A stretch of 64,000 nt of DNA from Aquatica leii. Taxonomy: Eukaryota; Arthropoda; Insecta; Coleoptera; Lampyridae. Numbering within the stretch: the first letter of the stretch is position 1; the number at the start of each line of letters is the position of its first letter. A program made the translations under genes and the position numbers. The stretch is from assembly GCA_035610365.1 (NCBI GenBank), contig CM069432.1, positions 183,877,027 to 183,941,026 of the forward strand, given 5' to 3'. A model generated the notes under the pieces. The model searched no databases. It saw only the letters and a program-made list of their open reading frames with translations, and was not told the DNA's origin. Of this stretch, positions 28,421-39,240 are shown in pieces.

Positions 28421-30872
28421 TTTCCTTACCCATCAGACCTGGACGACTAACATTTGTACTCTTTTGACTAGCACAAATTTTACATTTCCTAACGTATTTG
28501 CTAATAGTATGACGCATTTTAGGCCAATAATAAAATTCAGAAATTCGTAACAAAGTTTTGTTCACACCAAAATGTGCTGCTGTCGAATCATCATGACAAC
28601 GTTGCAAAATTTGTTCTCTATTCACAGTAGGAACTACTAATTTCCAATCAGGTATATTAGACTCTAAAGGATATACAGACGGTATGAATTTGTACAAATG
28701 ATCACCTTCAACTTTAAAATAAGGGTACTCATCAGGGAAATTCTTAACTTTATCAATCATATTCAAATACCACTCATCAGGACTAAATGAGTCTATTTCA
28801 ACAATCGAAACAGAACGGGATAACGCATCTGGAATTACATTTAATTTACCAGGACGATGTTGTACTTTGAAGTCGAATTGTGCGAGACGCATACACCATC
28901 TAGCCAAACGACCAGTAGGTTCTTTAAGATTATGAAGCCATTTTAATGCAGCGCAATCTGTAATAACAGTAAAAGGCATTCCTTCTACATAACCACGAAA
29001 GTGTTCTATACCAAAAATAACACCTAATAACTCTCTTTCAGTAGCAGAATATTTGCGCTCTGCTGTAGTCAAAGTGCGACTAGCGTATGCGACAGGATGT
29101 TCGGAACCATCAATGTTTTGAAACAGAACAGCACCTAATGCTACATCACTAGCAACAGTCTGTATGAAAAATGGTGACTTAAAGTCGGGCGAAACAAGAA
29201 TTGGAGCAGACGTAATACGGAGTTTTATTTCCTGAAAAGCTGACTCTGCCTCTGACGACCATTGAATAGATTCACCTTTCTTTTTATTTTTAATCAAGGA
29301 AGTGATCGGAGCGGATAACTGAGCGAAATCTTTAATGAAACGTCTATAATAACTAATCAAACCAATAACACGTTTAACTTCAGTAGTATTACGAGGTGTC
29401 GGAAAATTTACAATAGCAGAAACCTTATCTGGATCAGTACGTAAACCTTTACTATCTATAACGAATCCTAAAAATTTTAAAGAAGATCGGCAAAATTGAC
29501 ACTTATCAAAATTTATCGTAAAACCAACATTTCGTAGACGATTACACAAATCATTTAAAACGGAAATATGTTCATCGAATGTTTCGGAAGCAATAATAAT
29601 ATCATCGAGATAAACAAAAACTTTTTCATCTAACATAAGCGGACCTAAAATTTGCTCCATGCATTTCTGCATTGTTTGCGGACTATTTGACAAACCAAAG
29701 GGCATTACAACGAACTCAAATAAACCTTTGCCGGGAACACAAAAAGCAGTTTTAGCACAAGAGGACTTTTCTAACGGAATCTGCCAGAAAGCTTTTCTAA
29801 GATCAATACTACTCAAAAATTGTGCATTACGTAATCGGTTCAAAATCGCATCGGTACGAGGAAGTGGAAACGCATCTTTTCTTGTGACACTATTTAATTT
29901 TCGCGCATCATAACATAACCTGAGATCACCAGTTTTCTTTTTAACAAGCAGAACAGGACTACTCCATGGACTTTTGGATGGACGAATAACACCTAAATCT
30001 AACATACTATCAACTTCTTTATGAAGATGTTGCTGCATAGCCGGAGACAAAAGATATTGACGTTGCTTGATAGGGGAAGCATCACCTGTATCAATATTGT
30101 GTTCTAATACATGAGTGCGGCCTAGTTTTTCAGATACTAAATCGGAAAACTTTGACATAGTATTTCTTAAGATATCTTCTTGCTGAGATGACAGCAAATG
30201 TCTATCGATTATCGTAGTCGGATTCGTGACAGAATTTAACAAAGAAATATTCGCAGACCAACATCGTCTATCTTTGAAATCTACACTAATTTGAAATATA
30301 GATCCAAAATCCATTCCTAAAATAATTGGTTGCCTTATCGAAGGAACTAACAAACATGTCACATAACGGGTTACTCCATTTAAAGTAAGCGGAAGCAAAA
30401 CTTCACCATTACACGATTGAATAACACCATCAGCTGTAGTTACTTTTACTACACGAGGTTTAATTTCAAAATCGATATTATGTTTTCGAAGAAATTCAAG
30501 ACCAGTCGAACCAATAATTGTGGAAGATGCACCACTATCTATCAAACATTTAAGAGAATTACCATAAATTTGTATCGTAAGATATAATCTATTGTCAAAT
30601 GGAACAGACGTACAAAGCGGAGAAACAGACGTAGATGACATAAACAACTTAACTTTATTTAACCAAACATTCCATTCTTCAGTAGACGTACGAATTTTAT
30701 TTACTGACGGGAATTCTTTTTTTCTTTTGGCTGGTTGTGTTTGCTTTTTGGAGAAAAACTTTGATTGGTTGAACTTTTTGGTATCGCCCCGGATTTGGTA
30801 TTGACGTAAACGGATCGACTTTGAGTTGGAACGATACCACTCAACTCGTTTTTTGGGTTGCAAGTAGGACAA
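28416..30872 (-). CDS. pol: Gypsy Pol: protease, reverse transcriptase, RNase H, integrase zinc finger
   Basis: 818 open codons, entered by -1 frameshifting from gag (site 30854-30848); the Met at 30872 is probably not a start. Protease: IDSGASST at about residues 111-118. RT: LRKAFWQIPLEKS, MPFGLSNSPQT and the catalytic FVYLDDIIIAS (YLDD about 421-424). RNase H: ASDVALGAVLF, TERELLG and VITDCAALKWL; the usual catalytic 'TDAS' reads TVAS (Val at about 573), a likely loss of the first RNase H Asp. The C-terminus has the HHCC integrase finger (HFGVNKT..., YWPKMR, CKICASQKS) and then a premature stop at 28416, with the integrase core continuing in other frames. Identity to the gypsy clade is clear; the long open frame and similar LTRs suggest recent activity. 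Confidence 0.95.
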   Translation of the reverse strand: MSYLQPKKRVEWYRSNSKSIRLRQYQIRGDTKKFNQSKFFSKKQTQPAKRKKEFPSVNKIRTSTEEWNVWLNKVKLFMSSTSVSPLCTSVPFDNRLYLTIQIYGNSLKCLIDSGASSTIIGSTGLEFLRKHNIDFEIKPRVVKVTTADGVIQSCNGEVLLPLTLNGVTRYVTCLLVPSIRQPIILGMDFGSIFQISVDFKDRRCWSANISLLNSVTNPTTIIDRHLLSSQQEDILRNTMSKFSDLVSEKLGRTHVLEHNIDTGDASPIKQRQYLLSPAMQQHLHKEVDSMLDLGVIRPSKSPWSSPVLLVKKKTGDLRLCYDARKLNSVTRKDAFPLPRTDAILNRLRNAQFLSSIDLRKAFWQIPLEKSSCAKTAFCVPGKGLFEFVVMPFGLSNSPQTMQKCMEQILGPLMLDEKVFVYLDDIIIASETFDEHISVLNDLCNRLRNVGFTINFDKCQFCRSSLKFLGFVIDSKGLRTDPDKVSAIVNFPTPRNTTEVKRVIGLISYYRRFIKDFAQLSAPITSLIKNKKKGESIQWSSEAESAFQEIKLRITSAPILVSPDFKSPFFIQTVASDVALGAVLFQNIDGSEHPVAYASRTLTTAERKYSATERELLGVIFGIEHFRGYVEGMPFTVITDCAALKWLHNLKEPTGRLARWCMRLAQFDFKVQHRPGKLNVIPDALSRSVSIVEIDSFSPDEWYLNMIDKVKNFPDEYPYFKVEGDHLYKFIPSVYPLESNIPDWKLVVPTVNREQILQRCHDDSTAAHFGVNKTLLRISEFYYWPKMRHTISKYVRKCKICASQKSTNVSRPGLMGKEK

Positions 30873-32077
30873 GTAGTTCGATAATAATCCTTCTTACCAC
30901 ATCCAAAACAAAATATTGATGCCGGTTTTGAGCATTGTCTATGCATATGACCTTGATAACCACAGTTAAAGCATTTCTTAACATTCAAATCAGAATTATT
31001 CACAGATGATACAACATCAAACGAATTACGTAAACCAACATAAGCTAAATCTGGTTCTAACAAAACTGAACGTTTCTGTGGAGGCGGATGGTATTTATCA
31101 ATACGTGACTTGACATCTTGAACTTTACGACATAATTCTTTCAAACGATCCAAAGTATCGACCTCATGTAAACTAACAAGTTCGGAAAAATAAGGGTTCA
31201 AATTTCTTAAAATTTGATCAATAATTTCGGATTCAGAAGGCTGAGTTTCTAAACGACGATACAAAGCTTCAACTGACATAATGTAAAAGAAAACAACTTC
31301 ATGCGGACCTTGTGTTCTATTTCGTATTTCATTTAATAAATCATACTCGTAATTAGAAGGAAGAAAATCTCTTTTCAAACACTTGACTAAATCAGACCAA
31401 TTGCTAACTTTATGTTTAATACTACGGTACCATAACAAACCATTATCAGAAAATAAATCGTTAGCAGAAATGAATAATTCTTGTTCAGAAACATGTCGAG
31501 ATTCACAATAATCTTCAATTTTTTCTAAAAATGACATAACACTCTCTTTTCCTTTATTTCCAGAAAATTTTATACCCCATTTATAAACTGGTACTGACCT
31601 AACTGTAGATTGTTGTACATAAGAATTATTCGAAGGCATAGCGGACATATTAAGTTTACTTAAATCATTTTCAATTTGTGACTCGGAATGTTCAATAAGA
31701 AGACCTTGCAAAGTTAATAACTGCGTATTAAAATCATTTTTCTTCGAAATTTGTTCTTTACCAGAAGGTTTCAATAGATTAATTCTATTTTCTAAATGCA
31801 AAAGACGAGTATTAACACGAGTACAAACCAAAGAAGTAACATTTTCAGAATTCAGTAAGTCCCAAAGATCAGTTAAAGATTCTTCTATTTGAGAAACATT
31901 CTTTTCGAAATCATCATAAGGTTGAATAAGCGAAACAGAAGGTCCATTACGTTCCTTACGTAATTGTCCACGCAATTGAGCTCTACGTAACATTTGATTA
32001 TCCTGTGGTTGTAAACCACGACACAAAAGTTCAAATATAATTTCATTACTCTTCAAATGATTTGGTTCCATTTTCAA
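30701..32077 (-). CDS. gag: Gypsy Gag with CCHC knuckle
   Basis: 458 codons from ATG 32077 to the stop at 30701. The N-terminal half is helical and contains a capsid-like central region (VYKWGIKFSGNKGKESVMSF ... FLEKIEDYCESRHVSEQELF, ... WYRSIKHKVSNWSDLVKCLK) as in insect gypsy Gag. Near the C-terminus is a canonical knuckle, CFNCGYQGHMHRQC. A second Cys cluster (CFGCGKKDYYRTTC, then CPTC) has Tyr where the His would be, as in some insect gypsy families. The tail is Ser/Lys-rich. It overlaps pol by 172 bases in the 0 frame, and the frameshift site lies inside the overlap. It assembles the virus-like particle and binds the RNA. Confidence 0.93.
   Translation of the reverse strand: MKMEPNHLKSNEIIFELLCRGLQPQDNQMLRRAQLRGQLRKERNGPSVSLIQPYDDFEKNVSQIEESLTDLWDLLNSENVTSLVCTRVNTRLLHLENRINLLKPSGKEQISKKNDFNTQLLTLQGLLIEHSESQIENDLSKLNMSAMPSNNSYVQQSTVRSVPVYKWGIKFSGNKGKESVMSFLEKIEDYCESRHVSEQELFISANDLFSDNGLLWYRSIKHKVSNWSDLVKCLKRDFLPSNYEYDLLNEIRNRTQGPHEVVFFYIMSVEALYRRLETQPSESEIIDQILRNLNPYFSELVSLHEVDTLDRLKELCRKVQDVKSRIDKYHPPPQKRSVLLEPDLAYVGLRNSFDVVSSVNNSDLNVKKCFNCGYQGHMHRQCSKPASIFCFGCGKKDYYRTTCPTCNPKNELSGIVPTQSRSVYVNTKSGAIPKSSTNQSFSPKSKHNQPKEKKNSRQ
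30821..30854 (-). promoter_or_regulatory. Programmed -1 frameshift signal between gag and pol
   Basis: On the minus strand the gag frame reads CC[A AAA AAC] at 30854-30848, a canonical X_XXY_YYZ slippery heptamer. After a 3-nt spacer the RNA UUGAGUGG (30844-30837) can pair with CC-A-ACUCAA (30829-30821) with one bulged A and a 7-nt loop. A -1 slip enters the frame of pol exactly. Confidence 0.75.
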
Positions 32078-32385
32078 AAATTCAAAATATCAAAACAAAA
32101 TGTTGAATTCGTACACAGAAAACAATTCAAAATCACAAACCCAATCGTACAACAATGTAAAAAACAAAATCAGAAACAAAGTCAAGATCAATCATATCAA
32201 ACGTATTAATTCGAATCGTATCGTAAACTTAAGTTGAATCGTATTTTACCTTCGTCGAACAAGTGATAAACCTTACATAACACATTAACATAGTTATAAT
32301 ACACAAAATATAAACAAATCATAATACATAAAACCCAAATACAAAAAATCAAATCAAAATTTCAGTAACGTTAGAATTTTCTCTA

Positions 32386-32401
32386 GCCTCACACGATGCC
32401 A
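32386..32401 (-). other. Gypsy primer-binding site
   Basis: On the minus strand, TGGCATCGTGTGAGGC starts 5 bases inside the 5' LTR end. It begins TGG as required to pair a tRNA CCA end. I cannot name the tRNA. Confidence 0.5.
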
Positions 32402-33304
32402 AAATATGTAATATCAAACACAAAAATCGGTGCCAAATATGTAACATAATACAAACGCATAACACATAAATGAATGCACCAGCCAGCTCACAAAAATATT
32501 TATTTAAAACACATTATAAACAAACTACATAAGAGCAATGAGAATTTTCATATTTATTTAATTAGAGTCGTGGGAATTCTTACGTTACTTAAGATTAATA
32601 ATTTTCAATTTGATAAATACAAAAAAATTTATAAGTTGGACGCCACAATATTTTTTATAATAAAATGGTTAAATATTGAAACCAAAAACTTAACTTAAAA
32701 CTAATAATTACAGATTATGTACATACGTGTCCTTGAAGGTTTAATTTTACCACTTACGAATCGCGCAACTTATTCGGGTGTGGTCATGACTCATTGAAAT
32801 GATGCAATCTGATGCAATTTCCGTAAATCGTATATTTTCTCTTTCACGAAGATTTGATTGATATCTTGCCTTTGAAATCAATAAAATTGACAATCGTAGA
32901 TCGTAGTTTCCATAATCGCAGACGTATAAAAATCGAAATTGTACTCATAAGACTTTCATACTCAAAAACATCGTATAAGAACGAAACCAAAAATCCAAAA
33001 CAAAGAAAAAACTAAAACGTAAATTGCGATGAATTATACAATGCGTATCCAAACAAAAATTGACTTACCCCTTCGAATTTACGGGTTTTTATTCTATTTT
33101 TCGTAAATACAACAAAATGCAAATGCTACAAACAAACGCAGTGCTACGAACAAATGCGGACGCTACAACGAACGCCGGCTTAAATAATTTTCACCATTCG
33201 GACAAAAATTCACAAACACAAATTAAATAAGTGGTAATTCCACTTTTTGCAGCACGCAAAAAAATGTCTGCTTTACCTCATCGCGAAACGTAAGATGTCT
33301 TCGT

Positions 33305-35075
33305 CAAAGATAATGTAAGGAAGATGCAGCACTCCGTGTATTAAAAATCGCATAATTTTTCGACACTATGGACATCTATGTTTGGCCTAAGAACTATTTT
33401 TGTTGAATTATAGAAATCTACACTGTAGCGCCATCTCATAGTTATATTAATTAACATAAACACATATATTTAAAATTTATAAATAAAACAATTATTTCAA
33501 TTTAAAATACAATTTATTTATGTAAAAATTGTTAACAAAATCAGAATAATAAAATACATAAAAAATATATCACAATACTACAGAATTATTTGGTTGTTTT
33601 GTTGATGGACATAGGTAATCAATTTTTTGAATAATTGGTTGCTATACAACTAGTTATTTTAACAAACATCAGTCAAACAATGACAAAAAACTAAATATAG
33701 TTATGAACAATGTGCAAGATTTATTTAAATAACTAGTTTTGGATAATACGTAGATTCCATTACAAAATTGATGTTTCTTATTAATCAAATGGTTTCTATC
33801 TCAACGATTAATTTGATTAGTAATTTATCTCAACAAGTCTTGTATTTTTTTAGTATGAACAGTATTTATTTATTGAATAAGTCATTTTGGATTGAAATTT
33901 CCCATTGATTAAAAAGAAACTGAATAAGTATTATATGTTCCGATAATTAGTGCAAGGACGGATATGAAATGGATAAGAATTTGTCAACTATAGGATGAGA
34001 CGTAGGTTTATGATCTGCAGATTTGGAAAAACCTTGCACTTCTAGAGATTTTTTTGAATTTTTGTTTTTAATTCATTTAGATTGAACAGTATGAATTACC
34101 TTTTTCTGTTTTCTCATATTAACTTTTAGATATATTTTTGCACTCACTTGATGCTGAATGTTGATATCGATTTCTACAAATTACAAAAGTAAAACCTTTT
34201 CTATTTACAATGTCATTACTTACCTGATTGTTGTCAAGTGCCTGCTACTTCTTCAGAATTGTCAGTACTCACACGTCTTGTAGCATAATAAGTAGAAGCA
34301 TTGTTACAATCTTACTATAAGTTTTCGTAGTGTGCTTCAAGATTTGAACATAACACTTTTCTGGAGAAGTATCTGCCTAAATAAAATATTTGTCAATAAC
34401 ATTATATGATTGGCAATTTATTACATACCAAAATAAGGTAAAACACTCGAAGGTGGAATAACAGATCGAGTTTGTCCACACTCTTCACACCTGTTTAAAA
34501 TAAATACTTATGCATATTAAATAAAGCATGTATTTAATCTTACCATTTGGAATTGCATTACGACACAACTTGGTACATGAACCATCGGCAAAAGCAATAC
34601 ATTGGAAACAGGCAGCGCAGACACCATAATTTTTTAGCATGGTATATGTTATAAGTTTTTAATCTTCACTCTGCACTTATTTACTTCTTGGTTAAGTAAA
34701 TTGTATGTGAAAAGAGGGACATCCTCTAAGAATGCAATCACTCTAGAAGATTATTAAATAATTAGTAACGGATCAATTTGTATTATCTATTAAAAGTTAC
34801 CTTATTCATTGTCTTTAAATTAAATAGAATACCAATAAAGTTACTAATACCAATAAACTTTCACAACCACGTTTTACTTTGGTTAAGAAAAAATGCTGAA
34901 CAGGCTGAATAAACGCGAAATAAGTTTGAAATAAACTGTGCGCGAATGGCAACATTGAAAGGTTTGCATCTTAGCTGTAAATAATCACGAATGTCAAAAT
35001 AATTCTTAGGCCAATCATAGATGGCTCAGAAAATCGTGTTGTACATAAAATTTGTATGAAGCGAATACCCCCTGG
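33305..35075. mobile_element. 1.77-kb DNA transposon in the gypsy LTR, 8-bp target duplication
   Basis: GTCTTCGT is present on both sides (33297-33304 and 35076-35083) and once in the intact LTR, so it is an 8-bp target duplication, as made by hAT and P-type elements. Ends are CAAAGATAATG and, complemented, CCAGGGGGTATTC, only weakly alike. A clear subterminal inverted repeat exists: CATCTATGTTTGGCCTAAGA near 33371-33390 and its complement around 35020 (one mismatch). It contains a decayed spliced Cys-rich gene on the minus strand. No transposase motif was recognised. Confidence 0.7.
34224..34640 (-). pseudogene. Decayed spliced Cys-rich gene inside the nested transposon
   Basis: Three candidate exons on the minus strand: 34640-34544 (ATG at 34640; CAACFQC, GSCTKLC), 34490-34429 (CEECGQTRSVIPPSS) and 34376-34224 (YFSRKVLC...). 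Each boundary has a GT donor (GTAAG, GTATG, GTAAG) and an AG acceptor, and introns are 53 bp each. The second exon's Cys-rich frame is one base out of register with the first, and the third has TAG TAA in frame, so it is broken. The pattern of paired Cys suggests a zinc-binding domain, perhaps part of the element's own transposase or a captured host exon set. I do not recognise the family. Confidence 0.4.
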
Positions 35076-35254
35076 GTCTTCGTACTTAAGAAGAAGGCTC
35101 AAAACGCATGTCAGTGCGTGAAATACTTGCGCAAAAGAATTTACATAAACAGTGAATACAAAAATGTTAATTAAAAACAGACGTATTCAATCAAAAAAAT
35201 GTACACGTTACATAAGTTAAACCATTCAAATAGGTTTAGTGCATTTACAGCATC

Positions 35255-35336
35255 TTAGTATTACTGGCAACTGAGTTGTTTTTTAAACTAGAAGATTAGT
35301 ATTACTGGCAACTGAGTTGTTTTTTAAACTAGAAGA
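35255..35336. repeat. Perfect 41-bp tandem duplication
   Basis: Two identical 41-bp units (35255-35295, 35296-35336) starting TTAGTATTACTGGCAACTGA, 40 bases beyond the gypsy target duplication. No function evident. Confidence 0.9.
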
Positions 35337-37770
35337 GTTTTAAATTGGTATCACTAAAATTATTATTAATAATTGACAATTAAAAACAGAACTAAGTTAT
35401 TTCTATAAATTTCAACTACGAACACATGCAATTTATATAGTTTTATCTAGAAATACCTTGTAATTTTTGCTTTTAATAAAGGTTAATAAAATTTAGAGAA
35501 ACACGATTTCCTAATCTCAAGGGGAAACGTGAGTGGTTGCCTCTTTGATTCACCGAGTTAAATAGTACATAAACTTTGAGCAGCTCCAATTGAAAATGTT
35601 ACGGTTTAAAAATTGCACATATTTTTTTGATAGGCGAGTTTAATTTTTTTGGGTTGTTATGTTAACCGGGCAGTTGTTATAATAAAAGCGACAAATGAGT
35701 GTAGGGTTTTGGGTTTTTTCTTCAAGAAAATCTCTCTTTTTTTGGTTTTATATAAGACAAGAGGAACTCATGATTATCAAAATACTGATTCGTTTTTCTC
35801 AATATACGACTTATTGCTTTAAAATGTGAAATGCTATTTTGGTGTCTGGAATAATATATGAATTATAAATTTAATAATATTTTTGGCAAGTGATACTAAA
35901 ATTATCGTATACTTAAATTGTGTAAAGCATGTGGATTTTGATAGTAAAAAGAAAAGAAAGCGTAGAAATTCTGTAGCGATATAGTTGAGTGTAAACCTTA
36001 AATTATTATATTTTGTAAAAATCTTTTAACGAAAATTAGAAAAATTCTATTTTTCTAAAATTTAATATATATAAGCACTTTTTTTGTTATTTGTAGTAAA
36101 TAATTTAGTATCTTTTAGCTTAGATTTATAAAATTTATAACGTATACTAATTTATTTAGTTTACTTTCTATTTTCTTTCTTGTGGCATTTTTTGTAAAGG
36201 ATCCTAAGCTATTTATTTTTATATTTATAATTAAGTTTAATTTTGTTTAAAATTCCTTTAATTGTTTTGTTTTTATTGTTTCTATTTAGTTTATAAATTT
36301 ACTGTTATATAATTTTGGTCTCTATTTAATTTGTTTGCCAGGTTACTGTGATTTTTTCCGAAAATATTAAATTCACTGGCGCTCAAATGAGTTCCTTTGG
36401 TTTCTTTTATTTTAAGTTTCATTGTGATAGATAAAACAAAGAATCCACGACGTTTGTTTCTTTCTGTTTTTTGTTTATGATGGGCAACAATGTACAAACT
36501 TCAACTGTAAACATTGCTAATGTACATTTACTTACAAAAAATTCAAGGAATACATGGGTATGCATTTATGAAAGGAATATAAATATTAAATACGCAAACA
36601 TGCAATCATTACTTCTTAGTAATATAAATTATAAAGATCAATTTGAAGGCTAGCATTGTCCGCAAAACGCATAATGTAGTGATTATACATTAAAACACTA
36701 AAACCTGATATCTTAATGTGATTGCATTACACAACATAACTAATGATTGTTTGTTGAAAATGTTTTCTTATGTTCACCAAAATTGCCTGTCATACATTTT
36801 ATCAGAATGGGTCTTTTACTGGACTTATATGTTTCATAACCACAAATACAGACTTAAAACTAAATTACAGATTATTTTGCGTCTTAGCAAATTTAAAAAC
36901 TAGATTAAAAAGTTCACGAACTAAATAAAAGAGAATTTCAACACAGCACCTTGGCAGTGATAACATACGGGATCAATTTGGATTGTAACAATTTTTTTAG
37001 TTTATTTGTTGAAACCGCCTCCTTGTTCTTTTTGACTTCCAAACAGCGGCCGAAAATGGCAATTCCATTTTAAGATTCCCATGAACACAAGAACGATTCA
37101 AGTACTTCAAAGCAGCATGAGTAAACAGTTTCCAAATTTTATACAACACACGATCCAATTGTTTCATATACTTATTTCCTTTATATTATTTAAAAGAAAA
37201 CTCATCGAATAACGCAGATAATATTGGTACTGATCCCCAGGGTACCTTGCGGTTTATAGATTCAATCACTTCTTCTTTTTATTCACACATCCGTCGAGCT
37301 TAGATTGCATATCCCTTCGCTACTAATACTTATGATACATATAGCTATATTAGGATTCGTTACGAAAATTACGTTACAACTTTGATATTCCGTATTTAGG
37401 TACGTTTAAAAAATAAAAATAATGTATTTTAAAGAAATCTAGTAGTTTTTGACATTATTCATTTGTTACGTGCAAAAATTTCATCACGTAGTACCCTGTA
37501 TATTGAATTAAAATTATATTCCGGTTTTGACCCCTCTGCCGATCTTTTTTGTTACTGTCATTTGCGGTCAAGAAGCTGTTTCGTTTAAAACTGTAATGGA
37601 AGTGAAATTATAACTTCATTACATATTTAAAGTAATTTATTCGTAATTTGTTCGATTTAATAAAAGAACAATGTAGAATTAATATCAATAAATACCTTCA
37701 CTAAACGCTTAGGATTCTGGAAGGTTTATTATCTACACCGAAAACGAAGGTTACTTCTTACATACGTTAC
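35337..37770. other. AT-rich DNA between the two gypsy elements
   Basis: No recognised gene. A minus-strand stretch near 37060-37170 gives a fairly clean translation (FTHAALKYLNRSCVHGNL) that I cannot assign. Otherwise nothing. Confidence 0.5.
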
Positions 37771-38092
37771 TGAGTTATAGTCGTTAATCCTCTACGTTAT
37801 TGAATTATAGTTGTTAATACTGTACCTTATTTAATTATAGTTGTTATACCTATCTTATCTTTCATTTATGGTAACATACCTTTCTCTTTTATTGTTGTTA
37901 TACGAACATCAGAGTAACAAAGATTACGAACTTAAAAATTCGTTACAAGCTTGGACCTTCTCTTCTGATCGAGACTGAAGTTTTACTTAGAACAGATCTG
38001 GCGCCCTTTAAATATTATTTACTTGAACCTGTCCTATCTCCGACTGTGAGAGTTGGCCGTGCAAGGTTCGTAAGACCTATAAGTTTCTAACA
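37771..38092 (+). repeat. Left LTR of the deleted gypsy element
   Basis: Begins with three 30-bp tandem units (37771, 37801, 37831; starting TGAATTATAGTTGTTAATAC) and ends TTTCTAACA. The right copy has five such units. The start could lie a little upstream. Confidence 0.65.
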
Positions 38093-38097
38093 AATTT

Positions 38098-38116
38098 TGG
38101 CGCCCAACTTCAGGGG
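38098..38116 (+). other. Primer-binding site
   Basis: TGGCGCCCAACTTCAGGGG, 5 bases after the LTR end CA at 38092. It begins TGGCGCCC as in many retroelement sites. Confidence 0.7.
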
Positions 38117-38303
38117 CTCGATTTTCTTATATTGAATTTCTCATTCTCTCTTTTAGCTATTTTCTGTAATTGTGATTAATTTAGGATTAATATCATTGTA
38201 CTGATCGAGTTTCTGATTCGCATTAATGAGTTGTGTTTGTCTCGTGGAGTTACTCAGCATCAATTTTTTCTTTACTTTATGTTCTTGGAATGAGGTTAGT
38301 GCA

Positions 38304-39240
38304 ATGTTGAAAACTGAATTTCTGCTTTTAGATTATGATAAACGGTTAATGGATACTATTCGTAATCGAGTCATGAAACCTAAGGAATCTATTGGGATGT
38401 AGGTTGCTACTATGCAATATCTTTTTATGCCATTGTTAGAACCAGTCTCGGAGAAGACGCAGCATAAATCATACGCCGCAACTTGACTCCACTTTATCAA
38501 TCTCATTAGGCAAACGTTTGGAGTCCAACGTTAACTATAGTAATTCTTTTAGTTTTATAAAATCCGAAATGAGTGACATACTTCTAGAACCATCTTTGAT
38601 TTCTAAGAGTAGAACTGTTACTTTAGCAGTTTCTGTTAATGCTGTTGCTGATTCACAAAATACTCCTTTACTTCTTTCTTCCATAACTACTCCTAAGTCT
38701 AATACTTGTATGCACTGTCGTTCTAAAACTGAGAAACTCGTACGTCCTGTTTGTTTTTTAGCTTCTCTTCCTCCAAATTTTTCTTCAATTTTTAGGATTA
38801 CTAGGCCTACTACCAATCCTTGCTACTTAGATTTGGTTTCTACAGTTTTTGCTTTTCCTCGTCGTTTTTCTTGTTGGTGTATTGTGAAAGGTCTTCTATA
38901 TAAACGTGTACGCATTTCTTTGTTTGACTCTTGTCACTTCTACTGGCCTCATATGAGAACTAAGGTTGCTGAGTTTATACGTCACTGTTTTTGTTCGAAC
39001 GCACAGCGAAGCTATCCTGTTAGGTTACGTCCCGTTTTGCCAGCAACGATGAAGCTTTTCTATACTGGTGTAGCTACAAGGTCTACGCGTCTACATAAGG
39101 ATCGTACGCTTCCAGATGTAAAAACCGCTGCTATTGCTTTTGTACATCCTTTTTCAGTCGCTTCTAATTATTTTTTACTGTCTCCTTCTTCTAATCGTTC
39201 TCTTCTTTTCCATCGGCGTCGCAAGCGTCGTAATTGCTAG
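38304..39240 (+). pseudogene. Gag fragment joined to integrase zinc-finger fragment
   Basis: From ATG 38304 the frame reads LKTEFLLLDYDKRLMDTI and a gag-like 'ATMQYLFMPLLEPVSEKTQ' after an in-frame TAG, so gag is broken. The open stretch 38518-39240 starts in gag-like sequence and, around 38880-39030, shows KGLLYKR, HFYWPHMRTKVAEFIRH and CFCSNAQRSYP, the order of a gypsy HHCC integrase finger (first His region lost). The protease, RT and RNase H regions are missing, so an internal deletion joined gag to integrase. The tail is a Ser/Leu/Phe-rich translation of pyrimidine-rich DNA and is probably meaningless. Confidence 0.6.

Larger units (their letters stand above)
25903..35212 (-). mobile_element. 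Ty3/gypsy LTR retrotransposon on the minus strand, without env
   Basis: Two LTRs (25903-26928 and 32407-35212, the latter enlarged by an insertion) bound gag, pol and a broken integrase in minus-strand order. TAAG flanks both sides (25899-25902 and 35213-35216), a 4-bp target duplication. LTR ends are TGTAAC...GTTACA. By eye the LTRs differ at about ten positions in 1,026, so the copy is fairly recent. There is no envelope ORF in the 600 bases between integrase and 3' LTR. Without the nested insertion the element would be about 7.5 kb. Confidence 0.95.
32407..35212 (-). repeat. Gypsy 5' LTR, split by an inserted DNA transposon
   Basis: LTR sequence is at 32407-33304 and 35083-35212; the DNA between is foreign (33305-35075, followed by the duplicated target 35076-35083). 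The two parts together match the intact LTR at 25903-26928. Confidence 0.95.
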
